DNA of 64,000 bases from Plenodomus lindquistii. Lineage: Eukaryota > Ascomycota > Dothideomycetes > Pleosporales > Leptosphaeriaceae. The stretch lies in NCBI GenBank assembly GCA_025504975.1, contig JANUWI010000006.1, positions 1,488,001-1,552,000 on the forward strand, written 5' to 3'. This document shows, one piece after another, positions 31,936-43,221 of this stretch (position 1 is its first letter; each line of letters begins with the position of its first letter). The position numbers and the translations under genes are program-made. Below the pieces are notes generated by a model. It did not search any database. It was not told the DNA's origin and saw nothing but the letters and a program-made list of their open reading frames with translations.

Positions 31936-34900
31936 ATGGAAAATAATCGCATCACGTCTGCGCGGGCTGCTGGCAAAGTAGCACGCCCGAAAGCGCGTAA
32001 GATCCCCAAGCATGAGTGGGATCCCATGAAGCTTCATATCGTCCGTTTGTTCATCGAGAAGAGTCTGCCTCTGAAAGGGTCCGACGAACGTGAGGGAGTT
32101 ATGCAAGTCATGGCTCGAGAACACGGCTTTGTAGCAACGCACGTATCTTCCTATATTCTACAATTCGCAGTGGCTGATCGGTTCTTAGAAAAGCACAATA
32201 TGAAGCTCAAATCAAAGCGTGGGGGTTGCGGAAAAACCTCACGAGACGAGACTGGGAGACCATATCCCGAATCACGACCCAGAGGTCAGCTCAGCTCAAA
32301 AAGAGCGAAATCAGGTATAATGGATTACTTGTAAACCCTGAACGGTTCGAACGAGCCGTTGACCGCTATCGTCCTGCAAAGAAGATGATTGAGCGTTCAT
32401 CGATAGGTAAAAGCGATGCACCACCGTATGGGTTGCCCATCGCTGACAGTAATAGGAACCCCTGACCTACCGACAGGCGTGGAAGTCTTTACACCACCCG
32501 CATGTTACGACCCAAAGAGCCCCGTGCAAACAGTCACACATGTTGGTAGTCCTCTGATGAGTTCTGTGTCACCAGTGAACACCTCCCTGGTACCTTATAC
32601 CGGCGGGGTCCATTCCCAATCTCCGGCTATCATGAATCTGGAAAACCTAGCCTGGATGAGGCACGTGGACTGGACGGCTTTTCGTACCCTGGGTAGTTCC
32701 ATCGTGGGGATATCTCAAGCATTCTCCCCTCCAACATCGAGTCAACGCAATGCGGTGTTCTATACACGGTCGCTACCATGCTCTGAAGGCACCGTTCCCG
32801 CGCCTGAGACATTGTCTCTGCAATATTCCATTTCCTGCATAATGAACGACATGAAGACCCCAGAATATTACCAAGGTGCTAAAACGTACGAATTATTGTC
32901 AGACATCCAACGTCACATGAACTTGCAACAGTTCACACACAGTTCGCCGCTTCTTCTCGATCTGCTTCATGAGAGAATATTTCTTGCAGCATTCCAGGCT
33001 GAAGACTTAGAGGTCATGGAACTCATGTTCAACAGTGGTGTGGACCCACGCAAGATACTTGTACCGCATCCGCGCAATCCTTCCATCACAACGGATCCTC
33101 TGACTTCGCTACTCAAATGCTATTCTCCCTCACACAAGAAGATTGATATGGCGAAGTCTGTGTTGAGATGCTCTTGTCAGAAAGCGGCCGGAAAAAAAGA
33201 GCTAGAACTCGTGCGGGATTTGCTTGTTGGGCTGCTGGACCCAAGGGAAGGTCCATATCAATGCTTCTCGGAGCTAACAGATATAGTGTTCTCGTTCGAT
33301 GTGAAGCCTACCGTTAGCTGCATAATGTCGATACCTGGTGACGGTCCATACATACGACGAATCATGGGTTTACATCCTGAAGGTGCTACGGGATGGCTTC
33401 GTGATGGTCTTCTCGACGTGTGTGCCACGAGGAGACTTATGGTGCCTGGGCGGCGACACCATATCCTCGGTTATTTTCTGGACTTTCACGCATACTGTCT
33501 CCAGACCGACGAAGCCGATACTATGCTCGCTCTTTCTCGGGCTTTCGACCTTGCGATACAGAGCTCGGATGAAATTGCAGCCAGGATCCTATTCGATGCA
33601 AGTATGGGAGGACTATTCCAACTTGATCTTCGTTCATACGACTCTATCACTTGGACCGATGTCACAGAATGGTGGGCGAAAGGAGGTTTCGAGTATGCAT
33701 ACGACAATCTCAAAAATCATATGCATCAAGCGAATGATACACCCCAGACAACCAGCACAAAGACTCAAAGTCCCACCGAACAGCTGCGTCAAGCGGTATG
33801 GACAGATGATGACAAAGCAGTTGAGCGTTTGCTGAAGACTCTATTTCAAGAAGAGGATGAGATGTGGTCCTACGAAATCAATGGGCTCAACCAAATTGCT
33901 GCAAGCCACGGCAATGATAGTATAGCACTCGCGCTTATTCGGCATCTGGACACTTATCGCGTTTCGACACTCATTCCATTGTGTAAGCTTCTACACTATG
34001 ATAGGGTGGGTGTAGTTAGCGAATTCTTGTGCGAGAGTAGAGGTTGGAAGTTCGCTCTCACCTCTACCAACAGCCGGCCGCTGGCACGGTACGACGTTCT
34101 GGAAGATGCGCTTTGTCGCCGACTTTTCATGAGCAACAAAGATCTGCGTACACCTTCCGACGCTCTTGTCGAACAGCAAGTTTTCTTACGAGCGCTATCA
34201 TACTATGCGATACACACCAACGACCAGTCGTTACTATCCTGGCTGCTGGATAGCGGATTGGACATGGACGCGATTGTATGCAAACCTTCGTCTTACCAGG
34301 CAGCCCACGATCCTCTTGTCTACAAATCATCAGCACGTGCGGGATTCAAGGTGGATTTCGAAAACCATACGTACGAATTCAGCTCCTTGTTAGCCGTTGC
34401 TGCCGGACATGACAGACCAGAAATGATGAAGTTATTGATCAATCGAGGTGCCGACAGACTGGACTCATACGCTTTATCATGTGCCATCAACAGTCATGCG
34501 AGCGATGCTGTGATAAGCATACTTCTGGATACTGCAAATGGTATCGGTGTACCCATGCAACGGCAGTACGGCTCCGCCGCACTTTGTCATGCCATCAAGA
34601 ACCGGGATTACGATCTGATGAGAACACTCCTGCGCTGGATCAACGTCAACGGCCGAGACTCATTTACTGGGATGACGCCATTGGGCAAAGCAGTTACTAG
34701 GGGAGACCTGCAGGCAGCGCAAATCCTCTTCGAACATGGGGCGGATCTCAATGCGCTAATTACACTGAGGGGTATAAAAAATGCTGAGGGTTCTGCCTTA
34801 GCGCGCTCGACGGCCGTCCTGGCAGCTATTGACTTGGACAATCTCGCAATGCTTACATTCCTGAGCGAAAGAGGTGCCGAACTCGACTACGATCCCAAAC

Positions 34901-35481
34901 TGGGGTTGCTTCGCACGCCGCTGCAGAGAGCTGCCGAACTAGGGCGTTTCGATATAGTCAGATACCTGATCAACCAGAATATACGGGATGACCGTACTCC
35001 GTGCTATGGCGGCGGTACTGCACTGCAGTTCGCAGCTATTGGAGGGTATGTTGGCGTTGCGAACCTCTTACTCGACTACGGCGCAAATGTGAACCATCCA
35101 CCGGCGGAGGGACCTGGAAGAACCGCGCTTGAAGGAGCTGCAGAGTGGGGCCGCCTAGACATGATCACAATGCTGGTTCAGCGAGGCGTAGGCATGGAAC
35201 TCGAAGTGGATGATTATGATGAAGGTAAAAATGTTTACAGAAACGATGATCCGTTTCCATGGGGTCGAAGATTTGGTCATGATCGTGCTACCACCAAGAC
35301 TACCCAGGGTCAACGAGCCATACGTCTCGCAAAAGCTTCCGGCCATGTGGCACTGAGCCGAATCATCGAAAAAATTCGCACTGATCAGGACGAACAGGCT
35401 TTCAGACCTCAGGAAGAGTATCGGGTACTCAGTAATCAAGGATTCATCGACCCCGCCATGATAATGAATTGGTCTGGATAG
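31936..35481 (+). CDS. Clr5-domain ankyrin-repeat protein (apparent 1-nt frameshift)
   Basis: Three exons. Exon 1 (31936-32142) encodes the start of a Clr5 domain (IPKHEWDPMKLHIVRLFIEK, then VMAREHGFVATH). A 46-nt intron (GTATCT...CTGAT...TTAG) leads to exon 2 (32189-32406), whose coding frame KAQYEAQIKAWGLRKN completes the domain. A 49-nt intron (GTAAAA...TAATAG) leads to exon 3 (32456-35481), about 1,000 codons ending in ankyrin repeats (for example MTPLGKAVTRGDLQAAQILF; GRFDIVRYLINQ; GTALQFAAIGGYVGVANLLL). The exon 1/2 junction is one base out of frame with these canonical sites, so the gene is a recent pseudogene, carries a sequencing error, or uses an unusual splice site. Clr5/ankyrin proteins are common accessory proteins of Pezizomycotina; the function is not established. 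Confidence 0.7.
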
Positions 35482-36190
35482 CACAGATCATGATACACGT
35501 GAAGCCAGAGGAAGGTTCAATGACGGGACGTGGCGCATTGGCGATCAATCCAAGACTTTCATTTCTCTCCCTTGTAAATTTGATATCGATTTCAGGCTTA
35601 TAGTGGTTATTGTCCTTGTGATCGAAAAATTTCACTCTTCTTTCTAACCTCCTTCAAAGATCAGCAGATACAAACGAAATTCAATGATTTGGGTTTGATT
35701 GTTATCAGTCAGAGCAATTGTAAGCATTTCATTAACGAAATATTCCCGTGTCTCCATCAAGAAGCACGGCAATCTCGATATTTCCCAATGTCACCTTTGT
35801 ATACAAAGCAACTCATTCTTTTTGGCACATTGCTATGACATTAAGGACTTTCAGTGCCCTACAAGGAATAACATCGCGCGTCAGAAGTATCCTAAAGATT
35901 GCCCTGTCTATTTCCTGATACACAGCGTATGCAGTGACTCACTATTTTGTACTGCTTGTAATGGATTTTTAACTTCATTAAGCCTCACCCTTAATAACCA
36001 GATTGGGGATGGAATGCTTTTCTGTGTTGCGAGCTGGTGGCTTACCGTATATAAATTGCCTATGGTAGCTAAGTGGGTTGACTTAGTACATTATCCCAGT
36101 GAAGTGGAGCCGAGATGCGGAAACGGCCCGCTGAACGTTTCTCGAGACTTCATGCGTCACTGTCTCAACAACAACCTCACAACAACAACC
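35482..36190. other. Intergenic region
   Basis: AT-richer DNA between same-strand genes. It is open in the downstream gene's frame from 35699, but that start is not ATG and the translation lacks the RS composition that begins at 36191. No other signals. Confidence 0.4.
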
Positions 36191-37252
36191 ATGCCACGAA
36201 GTCGCAGCCCCGAGCGCAGCGACAAAACGGATGTCGCGCGCGATTCGCGCAGTCACAGAAGCCATCATCACTCGCGACGGTCGCGCTCCCCACGAGGCGA
36301 CGATGAGCGACATCGACATAAACGGCGGCGCACGCGTTCGCCAGCAGCAAAACCTGTAGCACTGCCGTACAAGGCAAAGCAGCTTTCGAGGCGCCACTTC
36401 GAGGAATACAGACCGCTGTTTCAATCCTACTTGGATATACAGAAGCAGATTCAGCTTGATGATTTGGATGAGCGTGAAGTCAAAGGGCGCTGGAAGAGCT
36501 TCACGAGTCGCTGGTATGTCTACACTTACAGGTAGCCTTTGGATTATGCTAAAATGTGTAGGAATCGTGGAGAATTGGCACGCAGCTGGTACGATCCATC
36601 CATGCTGAAAACCGCCCAAGAAACAGTCCAAGCATACCGCGCATCCTCACCACGTGCGCCTACGAAGCGCGCATCGCCAAGATACGAATCTCAACAAGAA
36701 CAGCAAGACGCACAGGACAGCAGCGACGATGATTTCGGACCCGCGCCGCCCACAGACCTTGCTCGACATGCAGGCCACGGGCCTACGATACCGAAATTCG
36801 ACGACCTAACCCATCGCAACGAGATGCGCGATGAAGACCGCTCACGCGACCGCGCACAATACAACGACGATCTACGCTACGAGCGCAAGACAGATCGCAA
36901 GGCGCAAAAGGAACGTCTAGATGAACTTGTTCCACGCGCAGATCCTGGGTCGCGTGAGCGCCAGTTGGAGAAGAAGCGCGAGACGACCAGCACATTGCAG
37001 TCGTTCCGCGACGCGAAGGAGAGTGGAGATGTTGAGGTCGCAGAGTCAGATCTCATGGGCGACGATGGGATTGATCAGTATAAGAAGCAGAAGAGGGATA
37101 GTGAGAGGCAGAAGAATGAGCGGGAGATTAGAAGGGAGGAGATTGCACGGGCGAGAGATGCGGAGAGGAATGAGGCGCTTGCTGCGAGGAGGGAGAAGGA
37201 GAGCAAGACTATGGAGTTTTTGAAGCAGATTGCGCAGGAGAGGTTTGGATGA
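36191..37252 (+). CDS. RS-rich charged nuclear protein, possibly RNA-processing
   Basis: Exons 36191-36513 and 36562-37252 flank a 48-nt intron that splits a Trp codon, giving 337 aa. The N-terminus is an Arg/Ser/His-rich domain (MPRSRSPERSDK... RSRSPRGDDERHRHKRRR) typical of splicing and mRNP proteins. The middle has two conserved-looking helices (RHFEEYRPLFQSYLDIQKQ; EREVKGRWKSFTSRWNRGELARSWYDP). The C-terminal third is charged coiled coil starting KAQKERLDELVPRADPGSRE and ending FLKQIAQERFG. Fungal relatives are, as I recall, sometimes labelled 'RNA helicase HEL117', but no helicase motif is present here. A nuclear RNA-processing role is inference from the RS domain. Confidence 0.75.
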
Positions 37253-37475
37253 TCTGGGTAGTGTGAGGTTGGAAAGTCTATTACGATATATAAGACTGTG
37301 CAGATGCTCATACGTGGGTATGATCAGAAAGCCAGACACAAAATCGCAACGCTCGACGACTCCATGAACACCTTGCTTGCTAGAAGTACTGCAGTTAATT
37401 TCGAATCATCCCACCTCGTCGACCCTTCATTCATCATCCAATATCGAGCTCGCCAGCGGCCCAAAGAACGGAACT

Positions 37476-38102
37476 TCATATCGATCCAACGTCGCAGCTG
37501 TCCAAAATTAGCCTTTCATCCTTTTCCCCAAAAACAACAATATCAAACCTACCATCAACCCACGCCCGTCGAACCAACCACACAATCCCGCCCACATCCC
37601 CCAAAAACAACCCCCAACTAATCCACCGACTCCAACTAAAAATAATATGAATCAAAAACGCAAACGCAAACAGTAAACTACTCTGCCACGCATGAAACCG
37701 CACATAATCACTCTTATGCTCTAGCATAAGCAGCAACACACCCCCTGCTGGAGGCAAGAGTAGATATGCAAGACACGCTTCGTAGTCGAGACGCCACCCC
37801 AGCGATGTGGTAAACATGTCTACGTCTTCGCGTGGGCGTCCGAAGCCGCGGTGCGCGGGCGTGTGGGACCAGGGTATGCGCTCGGTGTCTGTGTCGGCGT
37901 CGACATCGTCCGTGTAGGCTTCGTTGTCGTCGTGGATTTGGCCTTGGAAGTAGTCGTGTTGTTCGTATGCGCGGGTTGCGGGTGGTGGGGAGATTATGTT
38001 TGCACGGGTGGTGCGGTCTGTGGATGTTCGTGGGGAGGTGGGTGGGGAGAGGGCGCGGGAGGATTCGGGTATGTCTTGGTAAGGGGCGAAGTTTGCTGCC
38101 AT
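37476..38102 (-). CDS. DUF4870/UPF0132-like membrane protein
   Basis: A single exon encodes 208 aa. The first ~100 residues are a soluble Ser/Pro/Asp-rich cytosolic tail. Then comes the family signature: SLGWRLDYEACLAYLLLPPA (first helix), VLLLMLEHKSDYVRFHAWQS (loop with the conserved RFHAWQS) and a helix LLFAFAFLIHIIFSWSRW, and a third helix FLGDVGGIVWLVRRAW. This matches small three-helix proteins of the DUF4870/UPF0132 group, whose activity is unknown. The gene is convergent with the RS-rich protein gene. The last ~20 residues look less conserved and might reflect an unremoved intron. Confidence 0.75.
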   Translation of the reverse strand: MAANFAPYQDIPESSRALSPPTSPRTSTDRTTRANIISPPPATRAYEQHDYFQGQIHDDNEAYTDDVDADTDTERIPWSHTPAHRGFGRPREDVDMFTTSLGWRLDYEACLAYLLLPPAGGVLLLMLEHKSDYVRFHAWQSSLLFAFAFLIHIIFSWSRWISWGLFLGDVGGIVWLVRRAWVDGRFDIVVFGEKDERLILDSCDVGSI

Positions 38103-38743
38103 TTTTTTTTTGGGGAGGGAGGTTGTGGTGGTGGTGAGAATTATGTGGATGGGATTTTGCGGAGGTTGGTTCGGAGGTGAGGCGTGCTGCGCCGCAGGGT
38201 TGGAAGGTGGAACCGGAGAGGGCAGGGATCAGAGCTCGAGGGGTCAGGGTCGTCGGCTGTGGCCGAGCGCACGTGAAAGAGCGCCGGCGGGTGTACAACT
38301 CTACTTGGTTCTAACTTGGTATCAAGGTGATCATGTATGATTTTGTACCTGCGCCTGTGACTCGGCGCTACAGCACTCAAGATTTATTGAGGCACACGAC
38401 GCTACAATTTACCTGCATGACCAGCAACACGAGGCAACATCATAATGGTTGACCCGAGGTTCCGCATTACCTTCCAGGCGCGTCACAAGCCCATCCCGTC
38501 TCTCGTTTTCGTCTGAAAAATGTATCGTTCCACATCACTCCACATACATCACGGTTGGAACCACGTTGAGGATTTGTTAAGACTCGTTGGCATTCACACC
38601 GCCTGTAGTGGCCTACATGATCGCTGAAAATTATTCAAGAGTCTTGCCTTCCCGCCACTTTTGTACATTTCATATACCCAGCCGCTGGTACCAACCATTG
38701 ATATAAGGATCAATATATTGAAGCAAGATAATACTTTGTCAAT
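38103..38743. promoter_or_regulatory. Divergent promoter, DUF4870 / TANGO2
   Basis: A 641-bp gap between divergent starts. The left part is strongly G-rich on the plus strand next to a short T run at 38102-38110. The right part turns AT-rich just before the TANGO2 start. No specific element assigned. Confidence 0.4.
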
Positions 38744-39754
38744 ATGTGTATCGCAATCCTCACCACCGCACATCCAGACTACCCCTTCATCCTCCTCAAC
38801 AACCGAGATGTACACTCCCCCCACTACCAAATCCCACCAAACCATCACTAATAAACCTCACAGGAATACCTCCATCGCCCAACAGCAGAAGCAACATGGT
38901 GGCCAGAACCCGACTCCCAAGTCCTAGGCGGCTGGGACCTCCACCGTCCCGTGCACGGCACCTGGCTCGGCGTAACCGAACAAGGCCGCATCGCAGTCCT
39001 CACAAACTACCGCGAGCAAGACTCCTCCATTGTCCAAGGCGCCCGAAGTCGCGGGCTCATCCCAAACGCATGGTTGAAATCTGACCCCGCCGGTCACGAG
39101 ACGACCGAGGATTTTGCCAAGCGCCTCATCGAAACAGAAGGCGTACAGGGCGTAGGCGGCTTCTCGCTCTGCTACGGCTTCATCCAGGACGTTGTCAAGC
39201 ATAAAAACGGTCTAGCGATCATAAGCAACCGCACGCCAGAAGTCTCCTCTGTCCCGCGTCTCCTCTCTACGCCAGGCGAGACCCACGCCCTCAGCAACGC
39301 AGCCTTTGCAGATCGCACATGGCCCAAAGTCCTCAACGGAGAGGCCTGGACTAAAGACGCCATCGCCGAGTCTGTCGCTGCAAAGGAGGATCGTGAAGAC
39401 CTAGTAGATCGTCTCTTCGAGGTCCTAGCAACAGACACCATGCCCCGGCAGAAAGAAAATGAAGACTGGGATATGTATCTCAACCAGCTCCGTCACAGCA
39501 TCTTCATACCAGCGATTAGCAGGAACGATCTAGATGAGCATAAGATGCCTGCGCATGAGGTGGGCGATGTGGTCAAGCAGAAGGCGGCGGATGCGACAAG
39601 TGGGTGTTATGGGACGCAGAAGAGTACGGTGGTGTTGGTGGATAAGAAGGGGAAGATGTTTTATGTGGAACGCACGTTTTATGATGAGGATGCTATGCCG
39701 TTTGAGATTGGGGAGGCGGATCGAAGGTTTGAGTTTCAGATTCAAGGGTGGTAG
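38744..39754 (+). CDS. TANGO2: TANGO2/NRDE-family protein
   Basis: Exons 38744-38809 and 38864-39754 are joined over a 54-nt intron (GTACAC...CTAAT...CACAG), giving 318 aa. The N-terminus MCIAILTTAHPDYPFILLNNRD is cut by the intron exactly between D and E of the family motif: NRD-EYLHRPTAEATWWPE. It is followed by GGWDLHRPVHGTWLGVTEQG and VLTNYRE, all hallmarks of the NRDE/TANGO2 family. Human TANGO2 has been linked to Golgi organisation, lipid and heme handling; the biochemical reaction is unsettled. The initiator Cys2, nucleophile-like in this family, is kept. The protein ends FEFQIQGW. The gene looks intact. Confidence 0.9.
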
Positions 39755-41184
39755 GTTTGGGTGGTGTGCATGTGAGTTCGCGGTACTTTCGTGCCGAGGG
39801 AAGATACAAAACTTCATGGAAGTTGTCAGGCTCATGATATACGTAGATACGACCTATTCTCATTGCATCTACCAGCCCCTGCCTTGATCTGCCCTCCTAT
39901 TCTGTCTTCTCAAAATTTCATTTTTCACATCCCATCCATTTCTCAATTTTGAAATACAAAAATCGCAATCCACATTTTCGAGAACCTGCACAGTCTATAT
40001 ATATCCAGACGACCGAAAATACAAGCGCCCAACCCCGCACATGACATAAGAGGCGCGTTGGTGGAGTCGTGTTGGTACTGTGCCGCATCCTCTTCGTGTC
40101 TTCCTCCACTCGGATGCAGGAGATTTGGGAGCCGCGTGTCAGGATGTCAATCCTTTCAACGAACACACATGCCTGTCATTCGTGGCTAGATGGGTTATTC
40201 TTGGACACTGTTGGTGGTACAAATCCTCCAAAATCCGGTGGTGGGCAGAGCGCCACGTTCACTTTGGCCATTGTGCTCAGGCTCATTCATCGCGCACATC
40301 ACATGCATCACATTGCATTACTGCAGTTGGTTTTAACTCCGCGGAGCTAACGGAATAGTGTTCCGTGCAGCGTCTTGAATCTGTATGTCGATTTTCAAAT
40401 TCCGATTTTCGAAAACCTTGAGCTACCTGGTATCTCGACGTGTGTCCGTTGACCTTGCTGTTGTCTGTTTCCGACTCTCCCGCCGCCTTAGTACGACATT
40501 TCGACGTCCAGAGGAAGATAGTATGCTGGAGACACTCTCTACTCGTTCCTTGATGGATGGGATGTCGTTCTCAGATTTCACCATCTCGCCGTCCTCCGTT
40601 CGCAGGTTTCATCTGGGCGTTTGCTTCAATATTGATGGAATCTGAAGATGTTGTACTATCGAGATCTCGCCCTTCTACCGAGCATAGGGAAGTTGCGCGA
40701 AGAAAAAACGCGCGAAAGCTTCGCATTTACGGCCTTTGGCAGATGCTGAATCATTTCGCAAATTTCGCCCAGCTCTACAGCACGCGACTTCAACATAGCA
40801 AGCGACATGTCATTTCTGCAAATGCTACTCTCTTTCACCGCGAACCCAAGCCCACACTCGTCGAATTCACCTCCAAACACCCCGCACCGTCGATAGACCA
40901 TGTCACCTCCAGACCCCGTTTCTCGTCCTCCATTTCCAAAATACCCGTTTCTCGTTTCTCGTTTCTCGTTTCCCGTCCTCCGTTTCTCGAACCTCCACCC
41001 ACGTCCCCGATTCCAGGTTCTCGTCGCCCCAGCCCAACAAGCGGCTATAAGTACGTTGCCCAAACTCACCGTCACACTCACCACCGCTCTTCTCACACAG
41101 CCTCTAGATTCAATTTCCAGCCCACTCAAACCGACACCACACTCTGCCTTCTTTTACCTACCCCACCGCGCGCCCACGATCAAC
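39755..41184. other. Long leader/intergenic region with CGTTTCT repeats
   Basis: About 1.4 kb between same-strand genes. Frames open here (such as the one continuous with the next CDS from 40900) show simple Pro/Ser/Arg composition. A CGTTTCT heptamer repeat lies at about 40946-40973. I see no separate gene; the right half is probably promoter and 5' UTR. Confidence 0.45.
40946..40973. repeat. (CGTTTCT)n heptamer repeat
   Basis: About four tandem copies of CGTTTCT, with further degenerate copies downstream (CGTTTCC, CGTTTCT near 40980), in the region before the Cys-rich protein gene. Confidence 0.75.
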
Positions 41185-42507
41185 ATGTGCATCATTTTCC
41201 ACGCCAGCTTCGCAAACTGCCAGCACAAAGACTTCCTGGGGTCCTACCACTGCGGCCGCGACCCCGGCTGCACCATCGAAGCGCAACACATTCTTGACGT
41301 TGAAGATGCTGGGTTTCCGTGCGAGATGTGCTTGCTGCTTGACAAGACTGAGTTGCGGCCTGTAGAGTACTATCCGCCCGTACCAGACATTCGACTCGCG
41401 ATGGTCAAGCAGCCAGGCTGGGCGTGGCCGAAGATCGTGGTTGTGGGCGAGGGTGGCGGTGTTGATCTCACTGGACCACGGGAGAGCAGGAGTTGCAGGG
41501 GAAGCTGTGCAGGAAGCTTGAGTGATGTGGATAGTGTGACGAGTTATTGGCGATTGGATCCTGCTGGTAAGGCGGAGTATAAGAGGGCGCAGAATGGGTA
41601 CGAGGAAGATGGGCATGGTATTGACAGTAGCAGTGGTGAGTCCATGGTTTCCATGTCGCACTTACTTTTCGCTGACAACAACCTTCCAGACGACACCACC
41701 GTCCCCGCAAGTTTCATCCGCAGCCCAATGCGCCACGCCGATTCCCCAGCCTCAACATTCGGTATCTCGCCCAACACCGCAAAGCACCGCAACCTCGTGC
41801 AAGACCAGCTCGCCGCCCTCCCCATCCCCGATCCCTTCCCCACACGCCCCTTCGCCGAATCACCCCAGCGCATGACTACCCCGGCTCTACGCGCAACATT
41901 CCAACCCACATTTGAGCCTCTGCTCCCCGCCGGTCTGCCCAGTTACCCCGTCCTCGCACCAGGCCTGATCAACAACTACCCCGCCTACCCTCCCGGACTA
42001 ACAGGTGAAAAGTACCCCATGCACAATGGCTCGCCCACCCGTGCGGGACAGATGATGGGTAGTGAGCATCTGCCTGGTCTCCGCGTTGGCCCCGGCCCGC
42101 CACCCTTGACTGGTGAACATTTCCCTGATCTTCACGGTGCAACGTCTGCGCACAGCACACCTGTCCATCGCCGCTCGCCGGTCAAACACACACCTGCGAC
42201 GAGGCCAAATCTAATTTTTGGCGGTCAAGGCGGGAGCGCGAATGCGAGTGCGAACTCCGTGTTCAATGTCATGCCAACTGCGCCGTACGGTATGGGTATG
42301 AGTACGTCTGCGACTGCCAGTGGTAATGCGTCGTCGTTCAACATGGGCGCTCCGTTCAATGATCCTGCGCGATATGGCACTGCGAGTCCGCTCAATATGG
42401 GTGCGAATATGTCGGGGTTCGCGTTTAATCCGCTTGCGCCGCAGTTTACGGGTACGCCTAAGGGAAAGGCGAAGGCGGGGTGGAGTCCTAGGAAGGATGG
42501 GTTTTGA
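41185..42507 (+). CDS. Cys-rich N-terminus / low-complexity protein, unknown
   Basis: The protein starts MCIIFHASFANCQHKDFLGS and continues with YHCGRDPGC, then FPCEMC. Seven Cys and two His in the first ~70 residues suggest a small metal-binding module. The rest is Pro/Gly/Ser/Asn-rich. A likely intron of 54 nt (41636-41689: GTGAGT, CTGAC branch, CCAG) is a multiple of three and contains no stop, so both spliced (422 aa) and unspliced (440 aa) products are possible. I favour splicing because all three signals are good. The ATG at 41185 is chosen over the further-upstream open frame because the Cys-rich block begins there. The family is not recognised. Confidence 0.65.
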   Translation: MCIIFHASFANCQHKDFLGSYHCGRDPGCTIEAQHILDVEDAGFPCEMCLLLDKTELRPVEYYPPVPDIRLAMVKQPGWAWPKIVVVGEGGGVDLTGPRESRSCRGSCAGSLSDVDSVTSYWRLDPAGKAEYKRAQNGYEEDGHGIDSSSGESMVSMSHLLFADNNLPDDTTVPASFIRSPMRHADSPASTFGISPNTAKHRNLVQDQLAALPIPDPFPTRPFAESPQRMTTPALRATFQPTFEPLLPAGLPSYPVLAPGLINNYPAYPPGLTGEKYPMHNGSPTRAGQMMGSEHLPGLRVGPGPPPLTGEHFPDLHGATSAHSTPVHRRSPVKHTPATRPNLIFGGQGGSANASANSVFNVMPTAPYGMGMSTSATASGNASSFNMGAPFNDPARYGTASPLNMGANMSGFAFNPLAPQFTGTPKGKAKAGWSPRKDGF

Positions 42508-43221
42508 TTTGAGTCTCTGAGCAGGGAGGTTTGCTGAAGTATTTGAGATTGGATTGGGGAATGAATGATGACAGATGAGAGTTGGAGAAGGAGAGTTGAA
42601 AAAGAGAGTTTGGAAATTGTCACCGCTTGAGGAGAATGATTGGGAGTGGCATGAGTTTTCAATCTGGGCCTCACTTGGCCTGGGAATCCGAATTTGAAGG
42701 AGCGATTTGGATCAAGGAAAATGAACCTGGAAGGGGAATCGTCACTTCCAAGTCACATGGCCTGGTGTTCTTCTGTGTGCATATCACCCTGCTGTAAAGT
42801 GCATCACGGGTGTAAGGCCTTGGAGTTGGGTTGCTTAACTACTTCTGACGTTGCCTAGTCACCTGTATTATGTCTGGCCATCGATTGTTGCAGTTCCATG
42901 GGGGTCTCGCACGTGAGGTGATGACGATACAGTATGAAGTGATGGAGCAAACATGATGAGGTGTGATGGTGTCGTGATGTCTTGGCAGTGAAGCTAGTGC
43001 GGAGGTGACGTCCTCTTCCGCACGGTTTCGGCAATCCATCAACAAACCACCGAGCCGAGCTACAACACCAAACCACGGCGCTGTGCCCTCCACGTTCGTT
43101 GTGACCACGTGCGGTTATTTCTACGTACGGACACTCCTCTGGCCCACCTGAACCTCCTTGCCTCACGTAGTATCACTATCTCCGACACCGCGACTATCGG
43201 TTCACCCAACGCCAGGCAACC
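42508..43221. other. Intergenic region
   Basis: This 714-bp stretch lies between same-strand genes: purine-rich trailer on the left, promoter of the RING-CH gene on the right. No features recognised. Confidence 0.4.

Noticed and set aside
36191..37252. RNA helicase function for the RS-rich protein
   Set aside because: None of the helicase motifs (Walker A, DEAD/DExH, SAT) is present; only the RS and coiled-coil character is seen.
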